NCBI RefSeq assembly: GCF_900114625.1
Contig: NZ_FOZL01000001.1
Span: 2,604,001-2,668,000, forward strand
Direction: 5' to 3'
Origin: Granulicella pectinivorans
Lineage (GTDB): Bacteria; Acidobacteriota; Terriglobia; Terriglobales; Acidobacteriaceae
Length of the DNA stretch: 64,000 bases
Shown: positions 27,112 to 36,172 of the stretch, piece by piece
Layout of the letters: each line of letters opens with the position of its first letter
Position numbering within the stretch: the stretch's first letter is position 1
Position numbers and translations under genes: made by a program
Notes under the pieces: generated by a model
The model's database searches: none
What the model was told of the DNA's origin: nothing
The model's input: only the letters and a program-made list of their open reading frames with translations

Positions 27112-28992
27112 ATGCACGTACCAAGTCTTTCCCAATATGTCCGGCAAAGCCGGCTCACCGCGGTACTTGTCCTGACACTCTCGTTTGCTGCGCCGCTCCT
27201 CGTGGCCCAGAAGCCACTCCAGACACTGCTCGTCGGTGTCGATCAACGAAAGACCGAGTCCCTCAACGGCGATTGGCACTATCTCGTGGAGCAGCCGCCC
27301 TTCCGCGAACTCTACGACAACGCCGGCCAGATCCGCGATAGCGGATACGCGCGCAATACCCATCCCAACATCAGCAGCGGGCCCCACAACAGCGAATACG
27401 ACTTTGCCACCGCGCCAACGCTCAAGGTGCCGGGAGACTGGAACACGCAGGAACCCACCTTGTTCCGCTTTGAGGGCGTCGTCTGGTATCAGCGCGACTT
27501 CGTCTACACCCCCAAGGCAGGCACGCGCTCCTTCCTGCATATCGGAGCCGCGAACTATCGCTCCGTCGCGTGGGTCAACGGCACGCGCGTCTGTGAGCAT
27601 GAGGGTGGCTTCACGCCCTTCGATTGCGAGATCACCAGCGCGGCGCACGCCGGAACCAACGCCGTGGTCATCGCGGTCGATTCGACAAGGCATCAGGACG
27701 ATATCCCGTCGGTCTCCTACGACTGGTTCAACTACGGCGGCATCACCCGCGATGTCTCGCTGGTGACTGTGCCGGAGCACTTCATCGACGACTACGACGT
27801 GCATCTCAAGCATGACGCCACCTTCTCGGCGAAGGACGCTCACACGCTCACCGGGTACGTTCATGTGCAGGATGCTCCCGCCGGCACGAAGGTTCATCTG
27901 AACATCCCCGAGGCTGGTGTCAACACCATCGTCAGCACGGACTCGCAAGGACGAGCCGACTTCTCCGTCGACGCAAAGTCCTTGACTCTCTGGTCGCCGG
28001 AATCCCCCCGCCTCTATCGCGTCGAGCTCTCAGCAGGACAGGATGCTCTCACCGATCGCATTGGCTTTCGCGATATCCGGGTGGACGGTACGAAGATCCT
28101 TCTCAACGGGAAACCTGTCTTCCTGCAGGGCATCAACATGCACGCGGAGGCCCCCGTCCGCGGTGGCAGGGCCAACACCGACGAGGATGTCAACAACATC
28201 TTCTCCATGCTGCATGACTTGAATGCCAACTTCGTGCGTCTCTGCCACTATCCACACGACGAGCGGATGGAGCGCAGAGCCGATCGCGACGGCATCATGA
28301 TCTGGTCTGAGATCCCTCTCTGGCAGCGCATCTCCTTCGATAAAGAGCCCGTCTACAGCAAGGCCGAAGCCATGCTGCATGAGATGATCCGTCGCGACCG
28401 CAACAAGGCCTCCGTGATCTTCTGGTCGGTCTCGAACGAGACGCCGAGGAATCCTGCACGCACCGAATTTCTCACCCGCCTCGCCAACGAAGCCAGAAAG
28501 ACGGACCCCACGCGCCTCATCACATCCGCCCTCATCGGCCCGAAGGTGGATAAGCCGCAGATCCTCCAGGACGATCCCCTCATGGCCGCTCTCGATGTCG
28601 TCGGTCAGAACGAGTACATCGGCTGGTACGAAGGACAAGCCGAGGAAGCGGATGAGAAGACCTGGACCTTCACCGCCAACAAGCCGATCATCTTTTCCGA
28701 GTTTGGTGCTGAGGCGAAGTTCGGCAATCACGGGACCGCGAAGGATCGCTGGACCGAAGAGCAGGAGGCGAACGTCTATGAGCATCAGTTCAACATGCTG
28801 CGAAAGATCCCTGCGGTGCGTGGCCTGACGCCATGGGTGCTGATGGACTTCCGTTCCACCACACGCAACATCCCCAGGCTTCAGGACGGCTACAACCGCA
28901 AAGGCCTCTTCTCCGAAAAGATGGAGAAGAAGAAGGCTTTTTACGTGGTGCAGAAGGCGTACAAGGAGCACTCGGTAGGCAAGCCGGAGTAG
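27112..28992 (+). CDS. GH2 family beta-galactosidase/glucuronidase, secreted
   Basis: A 626-residue enzyme starting at ATG 27112 behind AGAGGAGATT, with a signal peptide ending near LLVAQ (residue 33). A jelly-roll domain (about 45-215), an immunoglobulin-like domain (about 220-320) and a TIM barrel follow. Catalytic residues are clear: acid/base E443 in VSNET and nucleophile E530 in IIFSEFGAEA; the short barrel resembles beta-glucuronidase more than LacZ. It stands 179 bases downstream of the GH28-like gene, in a gap with no gene. With GH27 and the beta-helix enzyme it would complete stepwise removal of galactosyl or uronyl residues from a plant-type polysaccharide side chain. Confidence 0.9.
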   Translation: MHVPSLSQYVRQSRLTAVLVLTLSFAAPLLVAQKPLQTLLVGVDQRKTESLNGDWHYLVEQPPFRELYDNAGQIRDSGYARNTHPNISSGPHNSEYDFATAPTLKVPGDWNTQEPTLFRFEGVVWYQRDFVYTPKAGTRSFLHIGAANYRSVAWVNGTRVCEHEGGFTPFDCEITSAAHAGTNAVVIAVDSTRHQDDIPSVSYDWFNYGGITRDVSLVTVPEHFIDDYDVHLKHDATFSAKDAHTLTGYVHVQDAPAGTKVHLNIPEAGVNTIVSTDSQGRADFSVDAKSLTLWSPESPRLYRVELSAGQDALTDRIGFRDIRVDGTKILLNGKPVFLQGINMHAEAPVRGGRANTDEDVNNIFSMLHDLNANFVRLCHYPHDERMERRADRDGIMIWSEIPLWQRISFDKEPVYSKAEAMLHEMIRRDRNKASVIFWSVSNETPRNPARTEFLTRLANEARKTDPTRLITSALIGPKVDKPQILQDDPLMAALDVVGQNEYIGWYEGQAEEADEKTWTFTANKPIIFSEFGAEAKFGNHGTAKDRWTEEQEANVYEHQFNMLRKIPAVRGLTPWVLMDFRSTTRNIPRLQDGYNRKGLFSEKMEKKKAFYVVQKAYKEHSVGKPE

Positions 28993-29016
28993 GCAGCTCC
29001 TGGCCCGTCTGCAACG

Positions 29017-29898
29017 TCAACGCGGCCGCGTCCTATGTGACCGATGCGTCGGGCGAGACTTGGAATCCTTTTGCGGGGAGCGGGGCTGCTTCCCGCGAAA
29101 GGATGGTTTGGCCGCAGTGCTTAACCGCAGGACCTTGCCCTTCGTCGACCGCGTTGCGTAGCAGGGGATCGAGAACGCAAACGAGCATCCGTGTCCGTCG
29201 TTCCTCGCGGCCCAGAGACGGCCACGGAATCGCTCCACGATAGAGCGGCTGACGCACAGACCAATACCCATGCCGTCTTGCTTCGTCGTATGAAAAGGCT
29301 TGAAGAGGTTTGCTAACGACGGAGGGTCGAGCCCAATCCCGGAGTCCGTCACGGTTAGTTGAACGCCATTCCACCCATCCTTCTCCGTCCTGATCCGCAA
29401 TAACCTGGGACGATCCTCGACCTCCTTCATCGCTTCCATCCCATTCCGAATCAGGTTCAGGATGACCTGCTGGAGCTGCACACGGACACCTGCAACAGGG
29501 GGGAGAACGTCTGCAAGGCCGAGCTGCAGGATGACACGGTTCCTCTGGAGCTCGCTCCACGTCCGCGCGATTGCTTCATGGGTCGCCTCATTAAGGTCCA
29601 CGCGTTCGAGAAGGCTTTCCTCATGCGCGAAGAGCGCCCTCAACTGCGTCACAATCTCGGCGGCCCGGTTGCCGTCGCGGATCGTGCGGCGCGCGGTCTC
29701 GAGTGCTCCAGAAATATTGGGCGGATCCGAGGCCAGCATCCGCAGGCAGGTGCTGGCATTGGTGATGATCCCCGAGAGAGGCTGATTCACTTCATGCGCA
29801 ATCGACGCGGCAAGCAGGCTAAGTTCCGCAAAGTCAATCGACGCCGCACCGTCGTCATGCATCGTTGTCTGGGGAAACGAATCTGCCGTCAATCGCAT
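29017..29898 (-). CDS. sensor histidine kinase, cytoplasmic, no recognisable sensor domain
   Basis: A 293-residue kinase. The phospho-acceptor box SIAHEVNQPL (H35) starts almost at the N-terminus, so no PAS, GAF or membrane sensor is present. The N box (LNLIRNGMEAM, N152), G1 box (TDSGIGL, D185), F region and G2 box (GMGIGL, about 209-214) are complete. The catalytic domain normally ends about residue 245 (FAFSIP); here a further 48 very basic residues follow, rich in K, R, S and H. AGGAAG precedes ATG 29898. The divergent FixJ-type regulator at 30157 is the evident partner. It is the same HEVNQPL subgroup as FixL/TodS-like kinases. Confidence 0.88.
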   Translation of the reverse strand: MRLTADSFPQTTMHDDGAASIDFAELSLLAASIAHEVNQPLSGIITNASTCLRMLASDPPNISGALETARRTIRDGNRAAEIVTQLRALFAHEESLLERVDLNEATHEAIARTWSELQRNRVILQLGLADVLPPVAGVRVQLQQVILNLIRNGMEAMKEVEDRPRLLRIRTEKDGWNGVQLTVTDSGIGLDPPSLANLFKPFHTTKQDGMGIGLCVSRSIVERFRGRLWAARNDGHGCSFAFSIPCYATRSTKGKVLRLSTAAKPSFRGKQPRSPQKDSKSRPTHRSHRTRPR

Positions 29899-30156
29899 GG
29901 TTTACTTCCTGGCTTGATTCTTGCGGATTCGCCGCTGCCGCGAAACACCACGTCGAGTGCCGTGTGCGCTGGATCGTGTAGAGAGAAACAACTCTTTCGG
30001 GGGAGAAGCCCAACGCTTGAACGCGAAGAACCCAATGTTTACTGCATAATCGTGACCGTACAGTGTGGGCCGATGCCTGAAGATCGCGGTCGGCACGCGT
30101 CGAGAAATGAGACAATTCGCTCACGTGCGAGAGTACGTTCTTCGAGGTTGCTGCCT

Positions 30157-30786
30157 ATGCCAGATTCCACGCCGATCGTATTTGTTGTCGACGATGACAT
30201 CTCTGTCCGCGAGTCGCTGGAGTCTCTGATTCGATGCGAAGGCTGGCAGCCGGAGACGTTTGCGTCCGCGCAGGCGTTTCTGGACCACCCGCGGGCTTTC
30301 ACCCCAAGCTGCCTGATCCTCGACGTCGGTCTGCCCGGCCTAAACGGGCTCGAACTGCAGAAGCGCATCGCGGCCGACCGCAAGGACCTGCCGATCATCT
30401 TCATCACCGGGCACGGCGACGTGCCCATGACGGTCAAGGCGATGAAGGGCGGAGCAGCCGAGTTCCTGACAAAACCGTTTGCGGACGAGGCGCTCCTGAG
30501 CGCTGTCCGGCACTCGATCGAACGCAGCCATCTCGCGCTTCGCCGCGAGGCCGAGATCAAGACGTTGCGAGATCGTTACGCGCTGTTGACGCCGCGTGAG
30601 CGGGATGTCCTGTCCCTGATCGTTGCGGGCATGTCCAATAAACTGGCCGGGGCTGCGATGGGCGTCAGCGAGATCACCGTGAAAGCTCATCGCGGCAAGG
30701 TCATGCAGAAGATGCAGGCCGACTCTCTCCCCGGTCTGGTCAAGATGGCGGTCAGACTCCGTCTAACGCCCGTGCGCAGTGCCTGA
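30157..30786 (+). CDS. FixJ/LuxR-type two-component response regulator
   Basis: A 209-residue regulator with an N-terminal receiver (acidic VDDD at 11-14, phospho-acceptor D56 in LILDVGLP, FITGHGD and the FLTKPF lysine) and a C-terminal LuxR helix-turn-helix (LTPRERDVLSLIVAGMSN...VSEITVKAHRGKVMQKM). ATG 30157 matches the family start and GAGG lies just upstream; the longer open frame starting before it is antisense to the kinase. It is divergent from the kinase across a 258-base gap, the expected arrangement of a two-component pair. The regulon is unknown. Confidence 0.92.
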   Translation: MPDSTPIVFVVDDDISVRESLESLIRCEGWQPETFASAQAFLDHPRAFTPSCLILDVGLPGLNGLELQKRIAADRKDLPIIFITGHGDVPMTVKAMKGGAAEFLTKPFADEALLSAVRHSIERSHLALRREAEIKTLRDRYALLTPRERDVLSLIVAGMSNKLAGAAMGVSEITVKAHRGKVMQKMQADSLPGLVKMAVRLRLTPVRSA

Positions 30787-30888
30787 TTCTTCGCCGGCGT
30801 CCTCCAGACCCCGGGATGGCGCGCACAGCTTCAGGAAGGCCCATTTCAAAAGAGCGATCGCTACAAGACTGACGACGACGTTCCGCAT
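30763..30888 (-). CDS. possible 41-residue membrane peptide
   Basis: A short open frame starting at ATG 30888, preceded by GAAGGAAC. The peptide begins MRNVVVSLVAIALLKWAFLK, one hydrophobic segment followed by a charged tail (LEDAGEESGTAHGR). It overlaps the 3' end of the response-regulator gene on the opposite strand by 24 bases. It cannot be assigned to a family; the ribosome site and hydrophobic composition are the only support. Confidence 0.3.
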   Translation of the reverse strand: MRNVVVSLVAIALLKWAFLKLCAPSRGLEDAGEESGTAHGR

Positions 30889-30948
30889 GACGATGTTCCT
30901 TCGGATGAGAGATGGGAGAAGCAGATGGTCTATACCGGGAGCAGGGAA

Positions 30949-30983
30949 GGCAATACGTGGTCGACCGTGATCCACGTATTGCC
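30949..30983 (-). terminator. 12-bp hairpin after the epoxide hydrolase gene
   Basis: GGCAATACGTGG (30949-30960) and CCACGTATTGCC (30972-30983) are perfect inverted copies around an 11-base loop, 10 bases beyond the hydrolase stop codon. A T-run is lacking on the minus strand. Confidence 0.5.
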
Positions 30984-30992
30984 GCCCGGTTG

Positions 30993-32363
30993 TTACGACC
31001 GCAGCGATCGAAACGCCTCGCGGAGTTCGGTACTGAAGAGTGCAGGCTGCTCCCACGCGGCGAAGTGTCCGCCCTTCGGGAGCCGGTTGTAATAGATCAA
31101 TTTGGGATAGGCCTTCTCCGTCCAGCTCTTGGGCGCCGCGTAGATCTCGTCGGGAAAGACGCTGACCGCAGTCGGAACCTGCACACCCTTCGGCGCAAAG
31201 AAGGGAAGCTTGCTCTCCCAGTAGAGACGGGCGGAGGAGACTGCCGTGTTGGTCAGCCAGTAGAGCGTAATGTTCTCCAGGATGTCCTCTCGCGTAAGTC
31301 CCTCGGACACACCGTCGAAGACACGCGCGATAAGCGCTTGGCTGCGTGCATCATGGTCGAGCATCCACGAGGCCAGGCCGATGGGGGAATCGACAAGTCC
31401 ATAAAGCGTCTGTGGACGGTTGGCCATCTCCTGCGCATAGCCCAGGCCATGTTTATAGAAGGTGTCGAGCTGATCCCACGCACCCTCCTCGTCCGCGGAG
31501 AGGCCTGCCGGAGCCGGTTCGCTGAACTGCAGCGCATGTGCGATCTCCGCAGGAACAGTCGCCGGCATATTGGTGTGGATGCCGATCAGCTCCGGAGGTG
31601 CCTGCAGTGCCATCTGTTCCGTCACGGCATTTCCCCAATCGCCGCCCTGTGCAACGAATCGCGTATAACCGACGCGCTTCATCAGCACGATCCAGGCGCG
31701 TGCGATGCGCACTGGATCCCATCCCGTCACCGTAGGCGTCCCGGAAAATCCATGACCGGGCAACGAAGGGATGACGACGTCAAACGCATCGTCCGCACTG
31801 CCCCCGAAGGCCGTTGGGTCGGTCAGCGGCCCGATGATCTTCATCTGCTCGATGATCGAGCCAGGCCACCCGTGCGTAATGAGGATCGGCAGAGCATGCG
31901 CATGTTTCGATCGGACATGGATGAAGTGAATGTTCACCCCATCGATCGTGGTGACGAACTGCGGCAGTGCGTTCAGCCTGGCCTCGACCTTGCGCCAGTC
32001 GAAGCTGGTCGCCCAGTACTTGGCAAGCTTCTGCATGGTCGCAAGCCGGACGCCCTGCGATGCATCGTCGACCGTCTCCCGGTCGGGCCAGCGTGTCGCC
32101 AGGATGCGCCGGCGCAGGTCCGCCAGATCGGACTTCGGAATATTGATATGGAACGGACGAATGGTGTCGTCACCAGCCACAGGTGCAGGAAGAGGGGTCT
32201 CTTGCTCCATGATGGCGGACTCCGCCTCGCCGCTGGATGCAAGGCCCAGAAGACAGAGACTGCTCACTCCCGATTTGATCAGGAAACTCCGCCGGGTGTG
32301 GATGTTGCAGGTGTCAGTGGCAGGCGTGCCATCTTCCAATGGAGCCCTTCCGTATTGCGTCAT
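30993..32363 (-). CDS. epoxide hydrolase family alpha/beta hydrolase, Tat-exported
   Basis: A 456-residue protein. The start at ATG 32363 follows GGAGGA and places a twin-arginine signal, HTRRSFLIKSG (22-32), near the N-terminus. An epoxide-hydrolase N-terminal domain (IRPFHINIPKSDLADLRRRI, about 68-175) precedes the alpha/beta hydrolase core: oxyanion-hole HGWPGS (164-169), nucleophile D242 in AQGGDWGNAV, and the catalytic His in GGHFAAWEQP near the C-terminus. This matches microsomal-type epoxide hydrolases, which open epoxides to diols. Secretion suggests an extracytoplasmic, perhaps plant- or natural-product-derived substrate. It is divergent from the cyclophilin gene. Confidence 0.88.
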   Translation of the reverse strand: MTQYGRAPLEDGTPATDTCNIHTRRSFLIKSGVSSLCLLGLASSGEAESAIMEQETPLPAPVAGDDTIRPFHINIPKSDLADLRRRILATRWPDRETVDDASQGVRLATMQKLAKYWATSFDWRKVEARLNALPQFVTTIDGVNIHFIHVRSKHAHALPILITHGWPGSIIEQMKIIGPLTDPTAFGGSADDAFDVVIPSLPGHGFSGTPTVTGWDPVRIARAWIVLMKRVGYTRFVAQGGDWGNAVTEQMALQAPPELIGIHTNMPATVPAEIAHALQFSEPAPAGLSADEEGAWDQLDTFYKHGLGYAQEMANRPQTLYGLVDSPIGLASWMLDHDARSQALIARVFDGVSEGLTREDILENITLYWLTNTAVSSARLYWESKLPFFAPKGVQVPTAVSVFPDEIYAAPKSWTEKAYPKLIYYNRLPKGGHFAAWEQPALFSTELREAFRSLRS

Positions 32364-32525
32364 GATAATTCCTCCATGCAGACAGGCACCCATTGCTGCC
32401 GAGTTGCCTGTAAGCGATTGCGTCTTGCGATCACACCAGAGGCAGACAGCCATGGCCATTGGCCCTTGGTATCGACCGATACCTAAGTACTGGGTTCCGT
32501 GCTCGAGCGGGTGTATAACCTGTGG

Positions 32526-33722
32526 ATGCTGCCTTTCCGCGCTCTCGTCGCCGCCTGCGTCTTCGCGTTCACGCTTCATGCCGACTGCCAGTCGAGCGAG
32601 CCCACTGCCGTGATCGACACGACGGCCGGCAGGATGACCTGCACGCTGCTGACGCATGAGCGCCCCCTCACGACCGCTCGTTTCATCGGGCTGGCGCAGG
32701 GAACCACGGCATGGGTTCAGCCGGATGGTTCAGCCGGAGGCGGCAAGCCGTTCTACGACGGCACGCGTATCTTCCCCCAGGCTGCGGGAGTCGCTGCCGG
32801 GGTGCGTGCCACACCCTCCGAGCAGCCCGCCGGCGAGACATTCCCCGCGGAAGCAACTCCGGCATTGCTCTTCGACCAGCCTGGGCTCCTCGCCATGACG
32901 ATCGCCAAAGGCAGCGCAGGACCATCCCGCTTCCTCATCACGGATCATGCGAATCGAGAGGTGGACGGCCACGCGGTGGTCTTCGGCCGATGCGACGAAG
33001 CCACGGTCAGGCTGGTAGCCACCATACGGCACATCCTGCAGAGCACCGACAACCACCCCACCACGCCGTTTGCCGTCAACCACATTGCGATTGTTCCCGC
33101 AGGGACGCCGCTCCCCCCGCCCGCACCGCAAGTAGCCGCCAACACGATCCTGCCGGCGCAACCGATCACGGCGCTGGCCGCTCCTTCAGGACCGGAACCC
33201 ACAGGGCCGACGGCCATTCTCGAGACCAGCATCGGGCGCATCTCCTGTCGCTTATTCACACGAGAGAGTCCGATTGCCACCAGTACGTTTCTGGGGCTGG
33301 TGGATGGAACGAAGGACTGGACCGACCCAACGACGCACGTCGTCCAGCATCATCACCGCTTCTACGATGGCATGGCGATCGACCGTGTGCTCCCGGACTT
33401 CTACATCCAGTTCGGCGACATCACCGGCGACATCAGCGGGAAGGTCGATATCGGCTTCCGCTTCAGGAACGAGACCGCGCCTGGCCTCACCTTCGATCGT
33501 CCCGGGCGGCTCGCGTTTGGCAACGGTGGCCCCGACACGAACAACAGCGAACTCTTCTTTGCGCTGAATCCGATGCATGTGCTCGATGGCGGCTACCCCA
33601 TCATTGGGCAGTGCGACGCGGCATCGGTGGCGGTCCTGGAGCGGATGGCGCATCTGCCGCGCAACGCCTCGAACCTTCCGCTGACGCCGGTCGTCATACG
33701 CCACGTCGTCGTCCAGCCCTGA
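32526..33722 (+). CDS. secreted tandem cyclophilin-type peptidyl-prolyl isomerase
   Basis: A 398-residue exported protein with two cyclophilin-like modules. The first (about 27-190) keeps FYDGTRI and the LITDHANREVDGHAVVFG block but has lost the FHRVI catalytic arginine segment, so it is probably inactive. The second (about 228-398) is better preserved: FYDGMAIDRVLPDFYIQFGD (279-298, arginine kept, His replaced by Asp), GRLAFGNGGPDTNNSELFF and LDGGYPIIGQC. ATG 32526 gives a signal peptide (MLPFRALVAACVFAFTLHA); a GTG at 32499 would extend it by nine residues and neither has a strong ribosome site. The inferred role is folding of periplasmic or outer-membrane proteins. Confidence 0.8.
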   Translation: MLPFRALVAACVFAFTLHADCQSSEPTAVIDTTAGRMTCTLLTHERPLTTARFIGLAQGTTAWVQPDGSAGGGKPFYDGTRIFPQAAGVAAGVRATPSEQPAGETFPAEATPALLFDQPGLLAMTIAKGSAGPSRFLITDHANREVDGHAVVFGRCDEATVRLVATIRHILQSTDNHPTTPFAVNHIAIVPAGTPLPPPAPQVAANTILPAQPITALAAPSGPEPTGPTAILETSIGRISCRLFTRESPIATSTFLGLVDGTKDWTDPTTHVVQHHHRFYDGMAIDRVLPDFYIQFGDITGDISGKVDIGFRFRNETAPGLTFDRPGRLAFGNGGPDTNNSELFFALNPMHVLDGGYPIIGQCDAASVAVLERMAHLPRNASNLPLTPVVIRHVVVQP

Positions 33723-33876
33723 TCGCGAGGGATCTTACGGTCCTCCTGTTACGACTGCATGAAAAGTGGGACGTCGGCGAGCAATGTTGCTCACCCCCGC
33801 ATACTTTCCTTGGAAGCCAAAGCTCGAAAACACGGATTGGTAAAGCATTTCGAGCAAGCCGTTGTACTATGGACCT

Positions 33877-34050
33877 ATGGCACAAAAACAAGTTACGATC
33901 GTTTGCAAGCGTTGCCTGTGCAAAGAAGTTCGAGTCTCGCATCGACGCTGGTACGAGTACGCTCTTAGCTTGTTCAAACTCGCACCGTTCCGCTGCATGG
34001 CCTGCCAGCGGCGTTTCTTCCATCCCTACTCCGGGCAGCAGCGTCACTAA
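33877..34050 (+). CDS. 57-residue zinc-ribbon protein
   Basis: A small protein with paired cysteines CKRC (10-13) and CMAC (40-43) flanking a basic, aromatic segment (VRVSHRRWYEYALSLFKLAPFR). The CxxC...LLSLFxLxPFRCxxCxxRFF layout belongs to a small zinc-ribbon group that is common but, to my knowledge, uncharacterised. ATG 33877 fits this start; a TTG at 33862 would add five residues. It is convergent with the peptide-binding lipoprotein gene, only 8 bases away. The 154 bases before it hold a short GAGCAA/TTGCTC hairpin and no other gene. Nucleic-acid or protein binding is possible. Confidence 0.6.
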   Translation: MAQKQVTIVCKRCLCKEVRVSHRRWYEYALSLFKLAPFRCMACQRRFFHPYSGQQRH

Positions 34051-34058
34051 TCGTGCGC

Positions 34059-35600
34059 TCAGCGTGTCCAGGCGTCCCGCAGGAAATCGAACGTGCCCGA
34101 TCCCCGCACGACCATCCCGCCCATCCTGTTCCCGTACACCAGTTCATTGTTTGGATACCACAGCGGAATCACCGGCAGCTCCTCGGCCACAATCCTCTGT
34201 AGCTCTACATAGTCGGCCCGCCGCTGGCCTTCGTCCGTCTCCGCCGCGGCCTTCGCAATCAGGCCATCCACCTTCGCATTCGAGTAGCGTCCACGGTTCC
34301 CGCCCTTGGGCGGAAAGCTCGCCGTCCCATACGCATACCGAAAGATATCCGGATCCTCATTGCTCCCGATCCAGCGCAGAATATACATCTGGAACGCGCC
34401 CTTGGTGATGTCCGCGTAGAACGTCCCAAACTCCGCCGAACGAGTCGTCAGCTCAATCCCCGCAGCCCTCATCTGCTGTTGCAGCACCGCCGCCAGCAGA
34501 CGCGTCGTCTCATCGGTCGAGGTCTTCAACGTCACCCGCAGCCGCACACCGTTCTTGTCCGCATGGAACCCCGCAGCCTCCAGCAACGCCTGCGCCCGTG
34601 CCACGTTATGCGGATACTGCGGCAGCTCAGCGGCGCTCGCCGCCGCCCAGTGTCCCTCCGGCAGCAGGGTAGACGCGGCCTTCGCCTGCCCGCGCCACAG
34701 CGCCTGGATGATCGCCGGCTTGTCCATCGCGAACGCCATCGCTTGCCGCACGCGCTTGTCCCGCAACACCGGATCCTGCACATTCAGCGTCATGTAGATC
34801 GCGATGGAACTCTCATCCGTCGCGACCGAAAGATTCGGAGCCTGCTCCAGCGCATGCACCATGTCCAGCGTCACCACGTTGCTCACCACATCGGCGGAGC
34901 CCTTCTTCATCTCCAGCGCCGTCGTAATCGTGTCCGGCACCACCGCGAACCGCACATGATCGACTAGATGCTTCCCCGGGGGAGGCACAGCCGGGGCACG
35001 CCAGCACAGCGGACTGCGCTCCAGCACGACCTCTTTGTCCTGCACCGCACTCACAAAGCGAAACGGCCCGGAACCGATCGGATGCAGTCCCAGGTCCTTG
35101 CCCGCGCCACGCGGCACCACGCCAAACAGCCCATCGCTCATATTGAACAGAAGCCCCGAGAACGGATACTTCGTATGCACCACAACCGTCAGCCGGTCCG
35201 GCGTCTCCACGCTCTTCACCGCCGCAAAGTTGCCGCTCTTGCTCGAAACGATCGTGCCGTCGATCAGCGAACGAATCGTCCACGCAACATCGTCCGCCTC
35301 CAGCGGACGCCCATCGTGAAACCGCACCCCATCGCGCAGGTGGAACACCCAGGTCACCGCGTCCGGCCTCTCCCAGCTGGTAGCCAGCCATGGCTGCAAC
35401 ACGAAGTGATCGTCCTTCACCACCAGCGCGTCGAACACCAGCGATCCCACCCGCTCCGACTGGGCATCCGTGCCCTGCCGCAGGTCCAGGTTGTTCGGGC
35501 TCGACTCGATCGCCATCACCACCGAACCCGGCGCCTCGTTGCGCGCACGGCATCCCGCCAGCGCCAGCACCGGCAGCAACAATGCGACACGCAGCCTCAT
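34059..35600 (-). CDS. oligopeptide-type ABC transporter substrate-binding lipoprotein
   Basis: A 513-residue family-5 solute-binding protein (OppA/DppA/NikA type). A lipoprotein signal ends LALAGC (C17). The family block VTWVFHLRDGVRFHDGRPLEADDVAWTI and later SSIAIYMTLNVQDPVLRDKRVRQAMAFAMDK are diagnostic. It binds peptides, murein peptides or nickel-type ligands in the periplasm. Its ATG overlaps the stop of the upstream membrane-protein gene (ATGA), and that gene overlaps anmK, so a link to cell-wall recycling is plausible. No permease or ATPase genes are in the window; the transporter core must be elsewhere. Confidence 0.9.
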   Translation of the reverse strand: MRLRVALLLPVLALAGCRARNEAPGSVVMAIESSPNNLDLRQGTDAQSERVGSLVFDALVVKDDHFVLQPWLATSWERPDAVTWVFHLRDGVRFHDGRPLEADDVAWTIRSLIDGTIVSSKSGNFAAVKSVETPDRLTVVVHTKYPFSGLLFNMSDGLFGVVPRGAGKDLGLHPIGSGPFRFVSAVQDKEVVLERSPLCWRAPAVPPPGKHLVDHVRFAVVPDTITTALEMKKGSADVVSNVVTLDMVHALEQAPNLSVATDESSIAIYMTLNVQDPVLRDKRVRQAMAFAMDKPAIIQALWRGQAKAASTLLPEGHWAAASAAELPQYPHNVARAQALLEAAGFHADKNGVRLRVTLKTSTDETTRLLAAVLQQQMRAAGIELTTRSAEFGTFYADITKGAFQMYILRWIGSNEDPDIFRYAYGTASFPPKGGNRGRYSNAKVDGLIAKAAAETDEGQRRADYVELQRIVAEELPVIPLWYPNNELVYGNRMGGMVVRGSGTFDFLRDAWTR

Positions 35601-36172
35601 GGCAGCGCCGCCATTCCCGTCAGAATCGCCGCGAAGTCCTGCCGCGAGTTCTCCTCGCCCACCATCCGCACCACGCGCCGCCCGTCTCGTTCCAGACACG
35701 TCACATGCAGCGTGGCCTCCTCGGCATTGCCATGCTCCAGGCACACGAATCGCGCCGCATTGGCGTCGCTCAGGGGATACACCGCCGCGACCTCGCCATT
35801 GCTGATCGCCACCTTCTCCAGTGAATTCAACGTATTCAGCATCCGTTGATAGTCGGCATCCGGTCCGCCCAACTCATCCATATCCACCGTATCCAAACGT
35901 GCATGCCACTTGTAAGGCTTCTCCAGATGCAGGTCGGAGCGGCCCACGCTGTTGTGCTCTCGCCAGCCCTTCGGAAGCTTCACCGCGGCGTTATGCAGCG
36001 TGGCCTCATGACGATGCGCAACACCCCACATCCACGCCACCGACACCGGTCCCGCCGCATACCAGAACAGCGCAGCCAGGCCGATCGCCACAGTCCCAAT
36101 CAGGACGTACAGCCCCCCAAGGTTCCGCTGCCACCAGAGCAGAACCCGCTCCATCATCATCGGCTCATCCAT
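35597..36172 (-). CDS. hypothetical single-pass membrane protein
   Basis: A 191-residue protein of unrecognised family. One strong transmembrane helix lies at about 17-45 (LGGLYVLIGTVAIGLAALFW); the remainder (about 46-191) would be extracytoplasmic and contains KLPKGWREHNSVG and a C-terminal segment typical of small secreted alpha/beta domains. ATG 36172 is preceded by AAGGTGACGT inside the end of anmK; the two genes overlap by 8 bases. The position between anmK and a peptide-binding lipoprotein suggests an envelope role, but none is shown. Confidence 0.78.
   Translation of the reverse strand: MDEPMMMERVLLWWQRNLGGLYVLIGTVAIGLAALFWYAAGPVSVAWMWGVAHRHEATLHNAAVKLPKGWREHNSVGRSDLHLEKPYKWHARLDTVDMDELGGPDADYQRMLNTLNSLEKVAISNGEVAAVYPLSDANAARFVCLEHGNAEEATLHVTCLERDGRRVVRMVGEENSRQDFAAILTGMAALP

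Noticed and set aside
34059..35600. Nickel-binding NikA assignment for the peptide-binding lipoprotein
   Set aside because: No nik permease genes nearby; the anmK context points rather to peptides, and family-5 members cannot be told apart by eye.
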